The position numbers and the translations under genes were made by a program. A stretch of 64,000 nt of DNA, taken from the NCBI GenBank assembly GCA_902768435.1, contig CACXLJ010000017.1, positions 1 through 64,000 on the forward strand, given 5' to 3'. Each line of letters starts with the position of its first letter. Positions within the stretch are counted from its first letter, which is position 1. Source of the stretch: an uncultured Bacteroidales bacterium. GTDB lineage: Bacteria > Bacteroidota > Bacteroidia > Bacteroidales > Muribaculaceae. The notes beneath the pieces are model-generated. The model saw nothing but the letters and a program-made list of their open reading frames with translations. It was not told where the DNA came from and did no database searches. Below are positions 51,917-62,109 of the stretch, one piece after another.

Positions 51917-53002
51917 TTATTTCTTTTTATCGGCCTTTGCCTTGGTCTTGTTCAACAACACCGACATGCCGGGCCTGAAGTCCTCAATGAGTTCCACTGG
52001 GCGGGCTTTCACCTCAAAGGTCTTGCTGTCATACTCACCAGTGGCCTTAGTAGCCTGCCAAACGGCATAGCTGCCCATGTCGTGAATGTAGAACACCTGC
52101 AGTTTGGTCTGCTTGTTGCCCAAGGCTGGAATAGTGACGCTGATTTCCTTGTTCATGGGCATGTCCTTCAGTTTCTCCTCACGCACGCTGAACGACACCC
52201 ACATGTCGTAGAGTTTGGAAATGGTCATGATGGGGGTTCCCATTGCCACCAGCTCACCCTCGTGGGGATAAATCTCCGACACTTCGCCGTCGCAAGGCGC
52301 CACAAGCACCTGATCCTCGAGCAGCGACTCCACCTCACGCACCTGGGCACGAGCAGCGGCCTCCATGCTGTTGGCTGCACTCTTGTCTTCGCGCTGGGCA
52401 CCGTTTACAGCCAAATCATACTGCGACTTGGCGGCCTGCACTTGCGCCACGGCAGCATCATAGGCGGCCTTGGCCTCGTCACGCTTCTGCTCAGTCACCA
52501 CGCCTTGGGCATAAAGCGACTGCATGCGCTGATAGGTCTTCTGTGCAATCTCCTCGGCAGCCTTGGCCTGTTGCCACACATTATAGGCCGAGTTCTTGAG
52601 CTCGTCGCGTGTGCCGCGGTCCACCTTCTGACTCTGCGAAGCAGCAACACCCTGCATCGAACGGGCCTGCGACAGTTTCGCATCGACCGTCGACGAGTAG
52701 ATGCTCACCAGCTTGTCGCCTTTATGCACATAGTCGCCCTCTTTCACATAGAATTTCACGATGCGGCCAGGCAACTTGCCCGACACGCGCGTCGTTTCGC
52801 AGTCGGCCTGACCCTGAATGGTATCATCGTCGGGCGACAGGGCGAGGATGCCCGCTACAGCAACACCGGCAATGGCCAGCACAAACACGGCAAGTGCTGC
52901 CAGCATAGCACGGTCTTTTTTCTTCACAGTGGTCTTCTGGTCAAGTTGCTTGACCTCCTCAAATTCTTTCGAGAACTGTTCGTTATTGTTTTCAGTAGCC
53001 AT
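51917..53002 (-). CDS. HlyD-family periplasmic adaptor
   Basis: A 361-residue membrane-fusion protein that links inner-membrane permeases to a TolC channel. The N-terminal helix is at about 32-55. The lipoyl/barrel halves are TTRVSGKLPGRIVKFYVKEGDYVHKGDKLVSIYS and VLVAPCDGEVSEIYPHEGELVAMGTPIMTI, flanking a long alpha-helical hairpin (about 115-210). A beta-barrel part ends in a Lys-rich tail. It is the second gene of the export operon. Confidence 0.93.
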   Translation of the reverse strand: MATENNNEQFSKEFEEVKQLDQKTTVKKKDRAMLAALAVFVLAIAGVAVAGILALSPDDDTIQGQADCETTRVSGKLPGRIVKFYVKEGDYVHKGDKLVSIYSSTVDAKLSQARSMQGVAASQSQKVDRGTRDELKNSAYNVWQQAKAAEEIAQKTYQRMQSLYAQGVVTEQKRDEAKAAYDAAVAQVQAAKSQYDLAVNGAQREDKSAANSMEAAARAQVREVESLLEDQVLVAPCDGEVSEIYPHEGELVAMGTPIMTISKLYDMWVSFSVREEKLKDMPMNKEISVTIPALGNKQTKLQVFYIHDMGSYAVWQATKATGEYDSKTFEVKARPVELIEDFRPGMSVLLNKTKAKADKKK

Positions 53003-53050
53003 ATCGCTTGTCTTTATAGTGTTATCTTGATTAATAATTTCAACCTTGAA

Positions 53051-54487
53051 TTAATAGTTCATTTTGCCGAGCACCTTCGACAAGTACACATCGCACATGC
53101 GCACATCGATTTCGGCATCAACTTCCTCGCTATGGGCCTTGAGCCATGCAGTTTGAGCCTTGAGCACATCGTCGGCAGTGCCAACGCCTTCCTTGAAGCC
53201 AATTTCGGCAATTCGCAGGTTCTCGTTGGCCTCGTTCAAGTTCGACTTGGTGGCCTCATAGGTTTTGAGGGCCTCATCGTAGCGGAAGTTGGCCTGAGCC
53301 ACCTGCAACTCAATCTTTTCCTTGGCATTTTCAAGTTCAACACGTTTGAGGCGAGCCTCGGCCTGTGCCTCTTTATACTTGTTGCTCAAGCCACCCCAGT
53401 GCCACAAAGGTATCTTGACCACAGCACCAATGCTAAAGCCAAAGCCAAAGCGGTTCTTGAAGCCATTATACATGTTGGGATTGCTGGTGTGAGCGGCACC
53501 GATGGCTGCCACCGTGGGCATCATCTCGGCACGCGCCACCTTGGCTTTCTCGTCATAGATCTTGGTGGCAAGCACCAGCGAGTTCACATCGTTGCGGCGA
53601 CTGTAAACATCGTTCATGTCGATGCGTGCAGGCTGAAGGTTGCTGATGTCAGGATCTTTTCCATTCTCGTCCTCAAGCACAAACTGCTCGTTCACCGGCA
53701 TGCCACACAGCTGCGCCAGCAACATGCGCGACAGTGCCACGCCATTGTTCACCTTGGTGAGGTCGACATGAGCCTCGTTCACTTTCACATCAACCGAGAG
53801 CAAGGTTGACTTTGTAGCAACACCCTCTTCGAGCATTCTCTTGACATCGCGCTCGAGCGATTCCACCAGCTGCACATAGCTCTCGGCAAGTTTCTGCTTC
53901 TCGCGAAGCGAAACCACCTGCCAGTAGGCTGCATCCACCTCATAGATGAGGTCTTCGGCCTTGCGGTTGCGCGTCAGGCGAGCGAGCTGTTCGGCATAGC
54001 GGGTAATCTCGTTCATCGCCTTGATTTTACCGCCCATATAGATGGGTTGCGTGACGGTGATGGCACCAGCAAACATGCTATGAATGTTATAGGTCAACGC
54101 GCTCTTGGGCAGCAGTGCCACAGTCGAGGGAACCGGAGTGCCATCGACCACCAGCGGCTGACCCGTTGCAGGATTGATTACCAGATTGTAGTCATAGGCT
54201 CCAGTTGCCGGGTTAAACGACTTGGTAGGCAGCATCTCGTCGTGCTCGACCATCGAGATCTTCTTGGAATTATAGATGTAGGTGCCCTGAAAATCAACGC
54301 TGGGCAAATAGGCGGCATGCGCCTGCTTGCGCTGATAGCCGGCAATCTCCTCGTTGATCTCGGCCTGCTTGATTTCTTTATTGTTGCGCAATGCCATGCT
54401 GCGGCATGAATCCAACGACAGCGTTTGCTGTGCCGATGCCAACATGCCCGACAAAGCCACACATATTATAAATAAAGGGTATCGCAT
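53051..54487 (-). CDS. TolC-family outer membrane channel protein
   Basis: A 478-residue protein from the ATG at 54487 (MRYPLFIICVALSGMLASAQ signal); the longer frame to 54535 crosses the promoter. It has two TolC repeats, each with long helices and strands: LSLDSCRSMALRNNKEIKQAEINEEIAGYQ at the start and GVGTADDVLKAQTAWLKAHSEEVDAEIDVRMCDVYLSKVLGKMNY at the end. It is the first gene of the TolC-HlyD-permease-permease operon. A -7 element TATCTTTG lies at 54517-54510. Confidence 0.94.
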   Translation of the reverse strand: MRYPLFIICVALSGMLASAQQTLSLDSCRSMALRNNKEIKQAEINEEIAGYQRKQAHAAYLPSVDFQGTYIYNSKKISMVEHDEMLPTKSFNPATGAYDYNLVINPATGQPLVVDGTPVPSTVALLPKSALTYNIHSMFAGAITVTQPIYMGGKIKAMNEITRYAEQLARLTRNRKAEDLIYEVDAAYWQVVSLREKQKLAESYVQLVESLERDVKRMLEEGVATKSTLLSVDVKVNEAHVDLTKVNNGVALSRMLLAQLCGMPVNEQFVLEDENGKDPDISNLQPARIDMNDVYSRRNDVNSLVLATKIYDEKAKVARAEMMPTVAAIGAAHTSNPNMYNGFKNRFGFGFSIGAVVKIPLWHWGGLSNKYKEAQAEARLKRVELENAKEKIELQVAQANFRYDEALKTYEATKSNLNEANENLRIAEIGFKEGVGTADDVLKAQTAWLKAHSEEVDAEIDVRMCDVYLSKVLGKMNY

Positions 54488-54624
54488 AATCACATTTTTA
54501 ATAAACACGCAAAGATAATGTAAAAATAGATTCACCTATATAGATAGTTCCCTTTTGGAACACTTAAACTGAAAAACCGAACATCATCATACCAACCTAT
54601 CTTCCTCAACCACAAACCACAAGA

Positions 54625-54661
54625 ACAAAAAAGCGCCCTGGAGAAAAGCCCCTGGGCGCTT
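54625..54661 (-). terminator. Terminator of the M48 protease gene
   Basis: On the minus strand, aagcgccc and gggcgctt pair and are followed by tttttg. Confidence 0.85.
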
Positions 54662-54707
54662 AGTTCTTTACCCAAAACGGGGTGAAAGCAAACAGCAAAC
54701 CTATCGT

Positions 54708-55508
54708 TTATTTGGTAGCATACTGCTTCTTCACCTCGGGTATTTTCTTTTGCAGGTTGGCAATGCGCTTGGCATCGCTGGGGTGCGTGCTGGCAATGTC
54801 GCTCTTGCCGCTGTTGCCCGACGAGGCTGCCATCTTTTGCCAGAAGGTGAGCGCAGCATCAAGGTTGTAACCTGCAATAGCCATGAGCACCAAACCCATA
54901 TCATCGGCTTCCATTTCGTGCTTGCGCGAGAAAGGCAGCATCACGGCATAGTTGGCGCCAAGGCCATAAACCTGCTGTGCAATCTGCTGAGTCTGAGCAG
55001 TTTGGTTCTGCAAAATCGAACCCAGTGCCTGTGCACCATACTGAGCGAGCAACTGCTGGCTCATGCGTTCGTTGCTGTGCTTGGCAACAGCATGTGCCAC
55101 CTCGTGACCCAGCACGGTTGCGAGTTCGTCGTCGCTCGAAATCAGGTTCATTATGCCCTCATACACCACAATCTTGCCTCCAGGCATGCAGAAGGCATTG
55201 ATTTGATTGTCTTTCACCAGGTTGAACTCCCACTGGAAGTTTTTCACCTCGTTGCTCAAACCCACATAATTCAGATAAGCCTCGGTGGCGGCTGCAATCT
55301 TGCGGCCAACGCGTGTCACCTGCTCACTCTTCACGGTTTGAGTCGAGATCTTGGCAGTCTTCATGAAGCTTGCATACTGCGTGAGACTGGCTTGCAGTAC
55401 CTCGGCATCCGACACGAGGTTCAACTGCTTGCGGCCCGTGATGGGCACTGAACCACAACTGCTGAGCAGCAATGCGATTAAAAGAAGAAATAGTACATTA
55501 TTTTTCAT
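54708..55508 (-). CDS. M48-family metallopeptidase lipoprotein
   Basis: A 266-residue protein with a lipobox at LLSSC (Cys18) and the zinc site HEVAH at 135-139. The third ligand lies in KHEMEADDMGLVLMAIAGY. It matches the LoiP/YcaL group of small envelope proteases that degrade misfolded outer-membrane proteins. The typical opening SVPITGRKQLNLVSDAE is present. It is 30 bp downstream of mrp on the same strand. Confidence 0.94.
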   Translation of the reverse strand: MKNNVLFLLLIALLLSSCGSVPITGRKQLNLVSDAEVLQASLTQYASFMKTAKISTQTVKSEQVTRVGRKIAAATEAYLNYVGLSNEVKNFQWEFNLVKDNQINAFCMPGGKIVVYEGIMNLISSDDELATVLGHEVAHAVAKHSNERMSQQLLAQYGAQALGSILQNQTAQTQQIAQQVYGLGANYAVMLPFSRKHEMEADDMGLVLMAIAGYNLDAALTFWQKMAASSGNSGKSDIASTHPSDAKRIANLQKKIPEVKKQYATK

Positions 55509-55538
55509 AAGTCGTTGGTATTTGGTTATTAAACTTAT

Positions 55539-56646
55539 TTACGAATGAGTTATGACCCTCTCGGTAGGAGGCAAGGTAGCATTGCGCTCGTCGAGTGCAT
55601 CGACCACGGCATTTGCCAAGCGGTTAAAGGCCACGCCCGACACCGTATTCTGCATCACGACAGGCACACCATCGTCGCCGCTCTTGCAGATGCCTGCCAC
55701 AAGCGGAATCTGCCCCAGCAGGCGCACATTGAGTTTCTCGGCAAGCTCCTTGCCGCCATCTTTCCCAAAGATGTAGTATTGCTCGTCGGGGTGAGTAGCC
55801 GGCGTAAACCACGACATGTTCTCCACAATGCCCAGCACAGGCACATTTACATGCTCGCCCAGGAACATGCTCACGCCCTTGCGAGCATCGGCAAGCGCCA
55901 CTTGTTGCGGAGTTGTCACCACCACGGCACCTGTAATACCCAGCGTCTGCACCAGCGTCAGGTGTATGTCGCTCGTGCCGGGAGGCATGTCGATGATGAA
56001 ATAGTCGAGCTCGCCCCAGTCGGCATCCATGATGAGCTGTTTCAGGGCATTGCTGGCCATAGCGCCGCGCCACAGCACAGCCTTGTCTTTGTCGACCACA
56101 AAACCTATCGACTATCGAGAGCATTTTCACGCCAAATTTCTCGGCAGGCACAATGAGGTTGCGGCCATCCACTTCACGCATATAGAGCTGCTCATCTTCC
56201 AGACCCAGCATTTTAGGCATCGAGGGACCGAAAATATCGGCATCGAGCAGACCAACGCGGTGACCCTGCATGGCAAGCGCCACAGCAAGGTTAACGGCCA
56301 CCGTCGACTTGCCTACCCCACCCTTGCCCGACGATACGCCAATGATGTTTTTCACGCCTGGCAGCGGCACTTGAGGCTTTTCTTCGGCCTTGAGGGTCAC
56401 GGGAGTGATATTTCCCTTGATTTCAACCTCTTCACCCACATAGGTGTTCACGGCCACCTCGGCTGAACGCACCACCGACTTGATGAAGGGGTCGGTAGAT
56501 TTCTCAAATATGATTGAAAACGATACCTTGTTGCCGTCGATGCGCATGTCGTCGGCCACCATGCCCATTTCCACGATATCTTTTCCGGTACCGGGGTAAC
56601 GCACATGCTTCAAGGCTTCAATGATTAATTTCGGATAGAGAGTCAT
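55539..56646 (-). pseudogene. mrp: Mrp/ApbC iron-sulphur carrier ATPase gene frameshifted by a 7-bp tandem duplication
   Basis: The N-terminal frame (from 56646) has the MIP18/DUF59 domain (about 1-85) and the P-loop [23 protein letters not shown], and is good up to GVKMLSI. There the 7-bp word ctatcga is present twice in perfect tandem (56105-56111 and 56112-56118). The remaining family sequence continues in another frame ([41 protein letters not shown]...) to 55539. With one copy the join reads [14 protein letters not shown], the normal Mrp sequence, and gives a protein of about 367 residues. As read, the protein is cut after the P-loop half and ends in about 160 out-of-frame residues. Mrp is nearly universal and delivers Fe-S clusters, so the state may be recent, reversible or a sequence error. 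Confidence 0.9.
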
Positions 56647-56670
56647 TCTTTTTGGTACTATTATGGTTAA

Positions 56671-57447
56671 TTATTCGTTAGTTTCACTTGAATTCATGAG
56701 TTGCGGCATCTGAATGTTGCCACGGTTATAGCTGCGGTAGGTGTCGGGCTCAATCTCAATGTCGGGTTCCTGCAGTTCGCCTGCGTGCGGCAAATGGAAC
56801 TTCAGGTACTTGATGGTGAGTCCTCGCTGCAGCCACTGCATCTCATAGTGGGTCTTGATTTCCAGGATATCGTCGGCCATGCCCGAGGCATAGAGGTCGT
56901 CGGTATCCACCTCAACCGGCAGACTGTTGACCTTGATGAGTTCACGGGTATAGGTGTAAAGGAAAGGACTGTCGGTCTTGAGGTGAATCACGCCATTGTC
57001 CTCGAGCACCTTGCGGTAGTTCTCAAGAAACCGGGTGCTGGTCAGGCGCTTGTTCACCTTTTTCATCTGCGGATCGGGGAAGGTAATCCAAATCTCCGAC
57101 ACCTCGCCGGGGGCAAACATGCGGTCGATGAGTTCAATGCTGGTGCGCAGGAATGCCACATTGGTTATGTGCTGACGCTCCACCATTTTGGCACCCGTCC
57201 ACATGCGTGCGCCCTTGATGTCGATGCCTATATAGTTCTTGTCAGGGAAACGCTTGCCCAAGCCCACGGCGTACTCGCCCTTGCCGCAGCCCAGCTCCAA
57301 CACGATGGGGTTGTCGTTATGAAAACAGCGCTCATGCCAGTTACCCTTCATGGGGCATGCTCCTGATTCGAGCACCCCCCACGGGAACTGATACACGCAG
57401 CCGAATGTTTCCATGTCGGCAAATTTCTTGAGCTTGTTCTTTCCCAT
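56671..57447 (-). CDS. trmB: tRNA (guanine(46)-N7)-methyltransferase
   Basis: A 258-residue SAM-dependent enzyme acting on the variable loop of tRNA. It has [39 protein letters not shown] (SAM site), [39 protein letters not shown] and [12 protein letters not shown]. Length is slightly above average because of the N-terminal extension ([23 protein letters not shown]). Its ATG shares one base with the stop of the upstream BspA-like gene (TAATG). mrp follows after 24 bp. Confidence 0.95.
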   Translation of the reverse strand: MGKNKLKKFADMETFGCVYQFPWGVLESGACPMKGNWHERCFHNDNPIVLELGCGKGEYAVGLGKRFPDKNYIGIDIKGARMWTGAKMVERQHITNVAFLRTSIELIDRMFAPGEVSEIWITFPDPQMKKVNKRLTSTRFLENYRKVLEDNGVIHLKTDSPFLYTYTRELIKVNSLPVEVDTDDLYASGMADDILEIKTHYEMQWLQRGLTIKYLKFHLPHAGELQEPDIEIEPDTYRSYNRGNIQMPQLMNSSETNE

Positions 57448-59291
57448 TATTTCACAGCCAGTTTATAGCTCTTGTCGTTGAGTCGAACAATAATGAAGCC
57501 TGAAGACACCTCAAACTCGTTGTGACCTTCGGCCACCTGCAGATCTTGAACCATGCCGTTCATCTGCACGAGCTGTGCCACGCCAGCTTCCGATGCCTCA
57601 ATCACCAGCATACCGCCACGGGTGTAAACCCTGTCGCTGCCAGCCAGGATATCGTCGACTGCAGTGGTGGCGTTGCTCACCCTTGCGGTGGTGGGTGCTG
57701 CATAAAGTGTCTCAGACTTATTGGTAGCAAATATCACATTGTCAATCGTGATTTGTGCATCAGGAGCCAGTTCGTCGGTTGCTTTCACCTTGATGCGGAG
57801 CACAGGACCCTCGTTGCCGTTGAACACCACATTCTCCATCGAGTAGGCGATGATACGGCACGCATTGCCCTTATCCATCGAAATCAAAGCATGCTCGGTC
57901 GAACGGCTGGTAGCGCTCAAGCTCTTGTCAACCACAGTGAGTCCGGCTGGCAAAATCACATCGAACTGCATAGCAGCATACTCTTCCTGGTTGCTGAGCT
58001 TGACATCGATGGTCTTGGTCTCGTCGGGAGCAATAGAGAAGTTGTCGATCGAGACAAAGTCGTCGGTGTTCACTGCAGCGGCTCCATGAATAACCACCTC
58101 GTCACCCGACAGGATGATATTGATCAGAGCCGACACATCGCTCACATTGATGCGGCCATCGGTCAGCACATCGGCTGCAGCCTCGACAAACGAGTCGGGG
58201 ATGCCCAGAATGTGGTTGATGAGGGCTGTCACATCGCTCACATTCACCCTGCCGTCGCCGTTCACATCGCCCAGCAGTATTGCGTCATAAATCAAGAAGT
58301 CTTTCCACTGCAAAGCCTTACGGTATTCGTCTGTATTTACCAAGAGTTCCACATCCTGCTGTCTCACTCCTTGCCAAACAGCATCGCCCAATGCAGGGGG
58401 AGTTTCGGGCTTGGCATAAATGCTCTTCAGGCCCGTCATGCCCATCATGGCACGAGTTCCGATAAACGACACATTGGCAGGAATCGTGAGTTTCTGTATA
58501 TCTGTGAGGTTGATGAATGCATAATCGCCAATCTCGGTAAGCGACGACATACCTTTCATTTCAAACGATTTCAGGCCCGACAAGACAAATGCCTCGGCAC
58601 CAATCGCCTGTATCTTGGAGGCGTTCTTGAACGACACTGTGGTGAGCAGCTTGCAGCCGTTGAAAGCGCTGATTCCCAACTCGCGGAATGCACCCTCAAT
58701 CAAAACGCTGGTGAGCTTCGTGCAGCCCAGGAAGGCATAACTGTCGATCACTGCTGCACGGCAAGTGACTGTGGTGAGCTGTTCGCAGCGCGAGAATGCG
58801 CCCTTGCCAACGATTGCCACACTCGACGGAATGGTCAAGGTCTCAAGTCCTGCCCCATTGAAGGCATACGACCCGATGTTGGTGAGCTTCGACGGCAGCG
58901 TGATACTCTTCAGGCTCTTGCAACCGCTGAAAGCCGCCATGCCTATGCTCTTGAGCGTTGACGGCAAAACCACCGAAGTGAGTTTCTTGCCAAAGAACGA
59001 GAGTTGCGGAATCTCGTCGGCCGGGAACAAAATCTGCCCGTTCACCAGGGGGTCACGCACACCATCGTAGGCCTCAATCGTAACCTCCGACAGATCGATG
59101 CTGGTGAGTTTCTCCAGATTGCGACTTATAAACATGAAGTCGCGGGCATCGAGCGAGCCCTTCACCTTGAGCGAGGTGATGTTCAAATTAGTCACTTGCG
59201 ACGACAGATTGCCTGCCGTGGTTTGCACATCAGCACCTTGCATGCACAGTGCACACAACGCGAATATGAAAAGGAATTGAATCTTGCGCAT
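57447..59291 (-). CDS. BspA-like LRR protein with dockerin-like and cohesin-like segments, copy 1
   Basis: A 614-residue secreted protein. The signal peptide is at 1-19, and TpLRR/BspA leucine-rich repeats ([37 protein letters not shown] and so on) run from about 60 to 310. Two dockerin-like EF-hands ([22 protein letters not shown] and [22 protein letters not shown]) lie at about 339-396. A cohesin-like beta-sandwich spans about 402-545 ([40 protein letters not shown]...). A C-terminal sorting-like domain ends [17 protein letters not shown]. BspA repeats usually mediate adhesion. Dockerin- and cohesin-like parts in one chain is unusual. Confidence 0.85.
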   Translation of the reverse strand: MRKIQFLFIFALCALCMQGADVQTTAGNLSSQVTNLNITSLKVKGSLDARDFMFISRNLEKLTSIDLSEVTIEAYDGVRDPLVNGQILFPADEIPQLSFFGKKLTSVVLPSTLKSIGMAAFSGCKSLKSITLPSKLTNIGSYAFNGAGLETLTIPSSVAIVGKGAFSRCEQLTTVTCRAAVIDSYAFLGCTKLTSVLIEGAFRELGISAFNGCKLLTTVSFKNASKIQAIGAEAFVLSGLKSFEMKGMSSLTEIGDYAFINLTDIQKLTIPANVSFIGTRAMMGMTGLKSIYAKPETPPALGDAVWQGVRQQDVELLVNTDEYRKALQWKDFLIYDAILLGDVNGDGRVNVSDVTALINHILGIPDSFVEAAADVLTDGRINVSDVSALINIILSGDEVVIHGAAAVNTDDFVSIDNFSIAPDETKTIDVKLSNQEEYAAMQFDVILPAGLTVVDKSLSATSRSTEHALISMDKGNACRIIAYSMENVVFNGNEGPVLRIKVKATDELAPDAQITIDNVIFATNKSETLYAAPTTARVSNATTAVDDILAGSDRVYTRGGMLVIEASEAGVAQLVQMNGMVQDLQVAEGHNEFEVSSGFIIVRLNDKSYKLAVK

Positions 59292-59417
59292 ATCTATTTT
59301 ATTTTATAGTTTACAAATTTAAGGAAAAATTTTTTACTTTACTATGTATATAACAAAATATTTTTTTAGATATAAACGAAGAATCGTTCAATTTATTGCC
59401 CCTCAAGCACAAAAATG

Positions 59418-59453
59418 CAAAAAAAATGATTCCACACACGAAGGCGGGAATCA
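59418..59453 (-). terminator. Terminator of BspA-like copy 2
   Basis: On the minus strand tgattcc and ggaatca pair and are followed by ttttttttg. Confidence 0.75.
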
Positions 59454-59485
59454 CTTTTTATCGTTTTTGCGACCGAGAGAGGCCG

Positions 59486-61564
59486 TTATTTCACAATCAC
59501 CTTGTAGCTCTTGCCGTTCAGGCGCACGATGTAGATGCCGCTCGAAACCGCATACTCATTGCGGCCAGGAACCACCTGCAGCTCGGTGAACATGCCATTG
59601 GTGGCAACAAGCTGGGCGTTGCCGCCCTCACTGCTCTCGACCACAAGAGTGCCCGATTGCGCATAGACCTTGTCGCTGCCTGTGGTGACATCGTTCACGC
59701 CAGTAGGATTGCTCACGGGAGTGCGGGCTTCGCCACCCAGATATTTCTCTTTCGAAGTCGTCACAAAGAGCGCATTGGATGTGAGCATCGAGGCATCGGC
59801 CGCCAGCTGTTCGGTGGCACGCACCCTGAAGGTGAAGAGATTGTCGCCCATCTCAGCTATGGCGTCGTTCTGCGACGAGTAGATGATAACACGCAGTGTG
59901 TTGGTGCCCTCAATGCTGTGCGTGATGAGCGAGTGACCCTGTGCACGGTCGCCAATCGCGAACGACTCGTCAACCACCTGCAAGCCGTCGGGCAACTGCA
60001 TCTCAAACTGCATGGCGGTGTAGGCCTGCGTGTTCTCGAGCCTTGCTGTCACAACAGCCTCGCCACCCGGTTTCACCGAGAAGGGATCAACTTTCACGCA
60101 GTCGTCGGTGGTGGGGACATTGTGGAGTCGCGAGCGCAACACAATCGATTCTCCGCCGTTCATGATAATATCAATCAATCCTGTGATGTCCATCACATTA
60201 ATCTCGTTGTCCTGCTTCACATCGGCCGAATAGAACACAAACGGGTCGGGATTGTTGCCCATGATTGCGTCGATGAGCGTGGTGATATCCATTACATCCA
60301 CATTGCCGTCGCCGTTGGCATCGCCCAGCAGATAGCGGCGCAAAACGTGGAATTCCTTCCATTGCTCGGCAGCGTCATAGTCGTCGGCCACCTCGTTCGT
60401 TGCCACCTCCAGCTTCACGGCAGGCTGATTCACGCCAGCCCACACGCTGTCGCCCAGCGCAGGCACCACGGTAGCAAGCGAGGTCACATAGTCAAGACCG
60501 GTCATGCCTGCCATGGCATAAGAGCCAAGATAACCGACCGATGCGGGCAAGAAGAAAGTGCTTGCCTGTGCATTGTTATAGAAAGCATAGTCGCCAATCG
60601 TCGTCACGCCGTCGGGCAGCGAGTCGAGCGCCACGCCCTGTGTTCCGGCAAGCATGTAGGCTGGTATCTCGGCCACACCCTCGGGAAGATTCACAAGCGT
60701 GAGCTCGGGAGCATAGAAGAAAAGACCCTTGCCCAGCGTGTTCACATTGGCGGGCAGCGTGATCTGGGACAGCGACGACTGTGCGAAGGCCCAATCGCCA
60801 AACTGCGTCAGTGTGCCAAGTCCCTCAAAGTTGATGGCCACAATACCCGAGCGGATAAAGGCTTCGTCACCAATTCTCACAAGCGATGATTTTTGGGGCA
60901 ACACTACCGATGCCAGTGCCGTGCAGCCATTAAACACGCCTCGGCCCAGGCTGGTCACCTCGGAGCCAATGGTCACCTCGGTCAGCAGGCTATCGGCTTT
61001 GAACACTTCGTCGCCCACCAGGCCCGAGGGCACAGTGGCCTGCGTCAGCAATTGGCAATTGGAGAAAGCGCCCTGACCAACATACACCACCGAGTCGGGC
61101 AGCGTGATGGTCGTGAGCCCCGTGCCGCTGAAGGCGTAGGCGCCCACAGTGTCGATGGTGGCCGGCAGCGTAATAGTCTGCAACTGGTCACAGCCTGCAA
61201 AGGCAGCAACGCCCACGGTCTTGAGCCCATCGGGAAGCACCACATGGCTGAGGTGCATGTCAAAGAATGCCATCGCCGGAATTGAATTGGCCGAATAGTC
61301 GGCCTGCGACATGAATAACGGAGCTCGGGGATTGCCATAGGCCGAAATAGTCACACCGCTCAGGTCAATCGAGGTGAGCTGCTGCAGCGAATCGGCAATA
61401 AAGCGAAAGTCGCGGGCGTCCATTCCACCCGTCAGTGTCAACGAAGTCACCGACATGTCGTCGACCCTATTACACAATGTTCCAGGAGTAGTCTCCACCA
61501 CTATGGCACGAGCCGATAACGACAATCCGATAACCGACAGCACGAGTAGCAACTTTTGTATCAT
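59486..61564 (-). CDS. BspA-like LRR protein with dockerin-like and cohesin-like segments, copy 2
   Basis: A 692-residue paralogue of the next gene with the same domain order: a signal peptide at 1-20, leucine-rich repeats from about 60 to 385, and dockerin-like loops at about 412-467 (GDANGDGNVDVMDITTLIDAIM and ADVKQDNEINVMDITGLIDIIM). A cohesin-like segment follows (about 475-615, VDPFSVKPGGEAVVTARLENTQAYTAMQFEMQLPDGLQVV...), then a sorting-like end GIYIVRLNGKSYKVIVK. The second dockerin loop has Asn in place of Gly at its sixth position. The two copies differ throughout, so the duplication is old. It has its own terminator. Confidence 0.85.
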   Translation of the reverse strand: MIQKLLLVLSVIGLSLSARAIVVETTPGTLCNRVDDMSVTSLTLTGGMDARDFRFIADSLQQLTSIDLSGVTISAYGNPRAPLFMSQADYSANSIPAMAFFDMHLSHVVLPDGLKTVGVAAFAGCDQLQTITLPATIDTVGAYAFSGTGLTTITLPDSVVYVGQGAFSNCQLLTQATVPSGLVGDEVFKADSLLTEVTIGSEVTSLGRGVFNGCTALASVVLPQKSSLVRIGDEAFIRSGIVAINFEGLGTLTQFGDWAFAQSSLSQITLPANVNTLGKGLFFYAPELTLVNLPEGVAEIPAYMLAGTQGVALDSLPDGVTTIGDYAFYNNAQASTFFLPASVGYLGSYAMAGMTGLDYVTSLATVVPALGDSVWAGVNQPAVKLEVATNEVADDYDAAEQWKEFHVLRRYLLGDANGDGNVDVMDITTLIDAIMGNNPDPFVFYSADVKQDNEINVMDITGLIDIIMNGGESIVLRSRLHNVPTTDDCVKVDPFSVKPGGEAVVTARLENTQAYTAMQFEMQLPDGLQVVDESFAIGDRAQGHSLITHSIEGTNTLRVIIYSSQNDAIAEMGDNLFTFRVRATEQLAADASMLTSNALFVTTSKEKYLGGEARTPVSNPTGVNDVTTGSDKVYAQSGTLVVESSEGGNAQLVATNGMFTELQVVPGRNEYAVSSGIYIVRLNGKSYKVIVK

Positions 61565-61819
61565 AGTATTCTAATTTTTAATCAGTTTGCAAAATTACAG
61601 AAATTCGTTCAATATTAGGCAATTTTCACGCACTTAATCGTTTAGTTATTATAATATTTTTAATTTTATTAACTACCCATAGAACGAGAAAACTGCATTT
61701 TTATTGTGCCAAAACGCCAAAAACAGGCACAAAAAAAAAGCAACTCCGCTCGGGAAATTGCTTTTAATCGTTGAAGCTTGCATCATCTGCGACCCTTGCA
61801 GGCGCAGATCTCATGCATT
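61565..61819. other. Intergenic region between BspA-like copy 2 and rpmA
   Basis: It holds a -7-like element TAATTTTG (61597-61590, minus strand) for the BspA-like gene and the rpmA terminator. The minus-strand hairpin with arms aaaagcaa and ttgctttt at 61736-61765 is followed by tttttt. No gene is seen. Confidence 0.5.
61731..61765 (-). terminator. Terminator of rplU-rpmA
   Basis: The minus-strand arms aaaagcaa (61765-61758) and ttgctttt (61743-61736) have a GC-rich loop and a following T-run. Confidence 0.75.
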
Positions 61820-62089
61820 TCAGTTCTGTTCTTCTTGGGTGGCTGCCACTACGTTAATGTAAGTGTGGCCTGCGCGGTGCTGGAACTCAACGGTTCCGTC
61901 TACGAGTGCATAGAGGGTATGATCCTTGCCCATGCCTACGTTCACGCCAGGACGATGAACTGTGCCACGCTGACGACGGATGATGTTACCAGCCTTGGCA
62001 AATTGACCACCATAAATTTTAACGCCAAGTCGCTTGCTGTGCGACTCGCGGCCGTTCTTAGAACTACCTACACCTTTTTTATGTGCCAT
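61820..62089 (-). CDS. rpmA: Ribosomal protein bL27
   Basis: An 89-residue large-subunit protein. [43 protein letters not shown] is the conserved start, and [15 protein letters not shown] follows. There is no N-terminal extension of the kind cleaved in Firmicutes. It lies 20 bp after rplU. Confidence 0.98.
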   Translation of the reverse strand: MAHKKGVGSSKNGRESHSKRLGVKIYGGQFAKAGNIIRRQRGTVHRPGVNVGMGKDHTLYALVDGTVEFQHRAGHTYINVVAATQEEQN

Positions 62090-62109
62090 AATTTCTAAAA
62101 TTTAAGGGG

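Noticed and set aside
51908..53809. 633-codon plus-strand open frame
   Set aside because: It is antisense to both the HlyD and TolC genes; a real gene would not cross their border in this way.
55624..56118. Out-of-frame second half of the 340-codon mrp frame read as a novel protein
   Set aside because: It is rich in Arg, Cys, Gly and His and is the wrong-frame reading of the conserved Mrp sequence after the 7-bp duplication.
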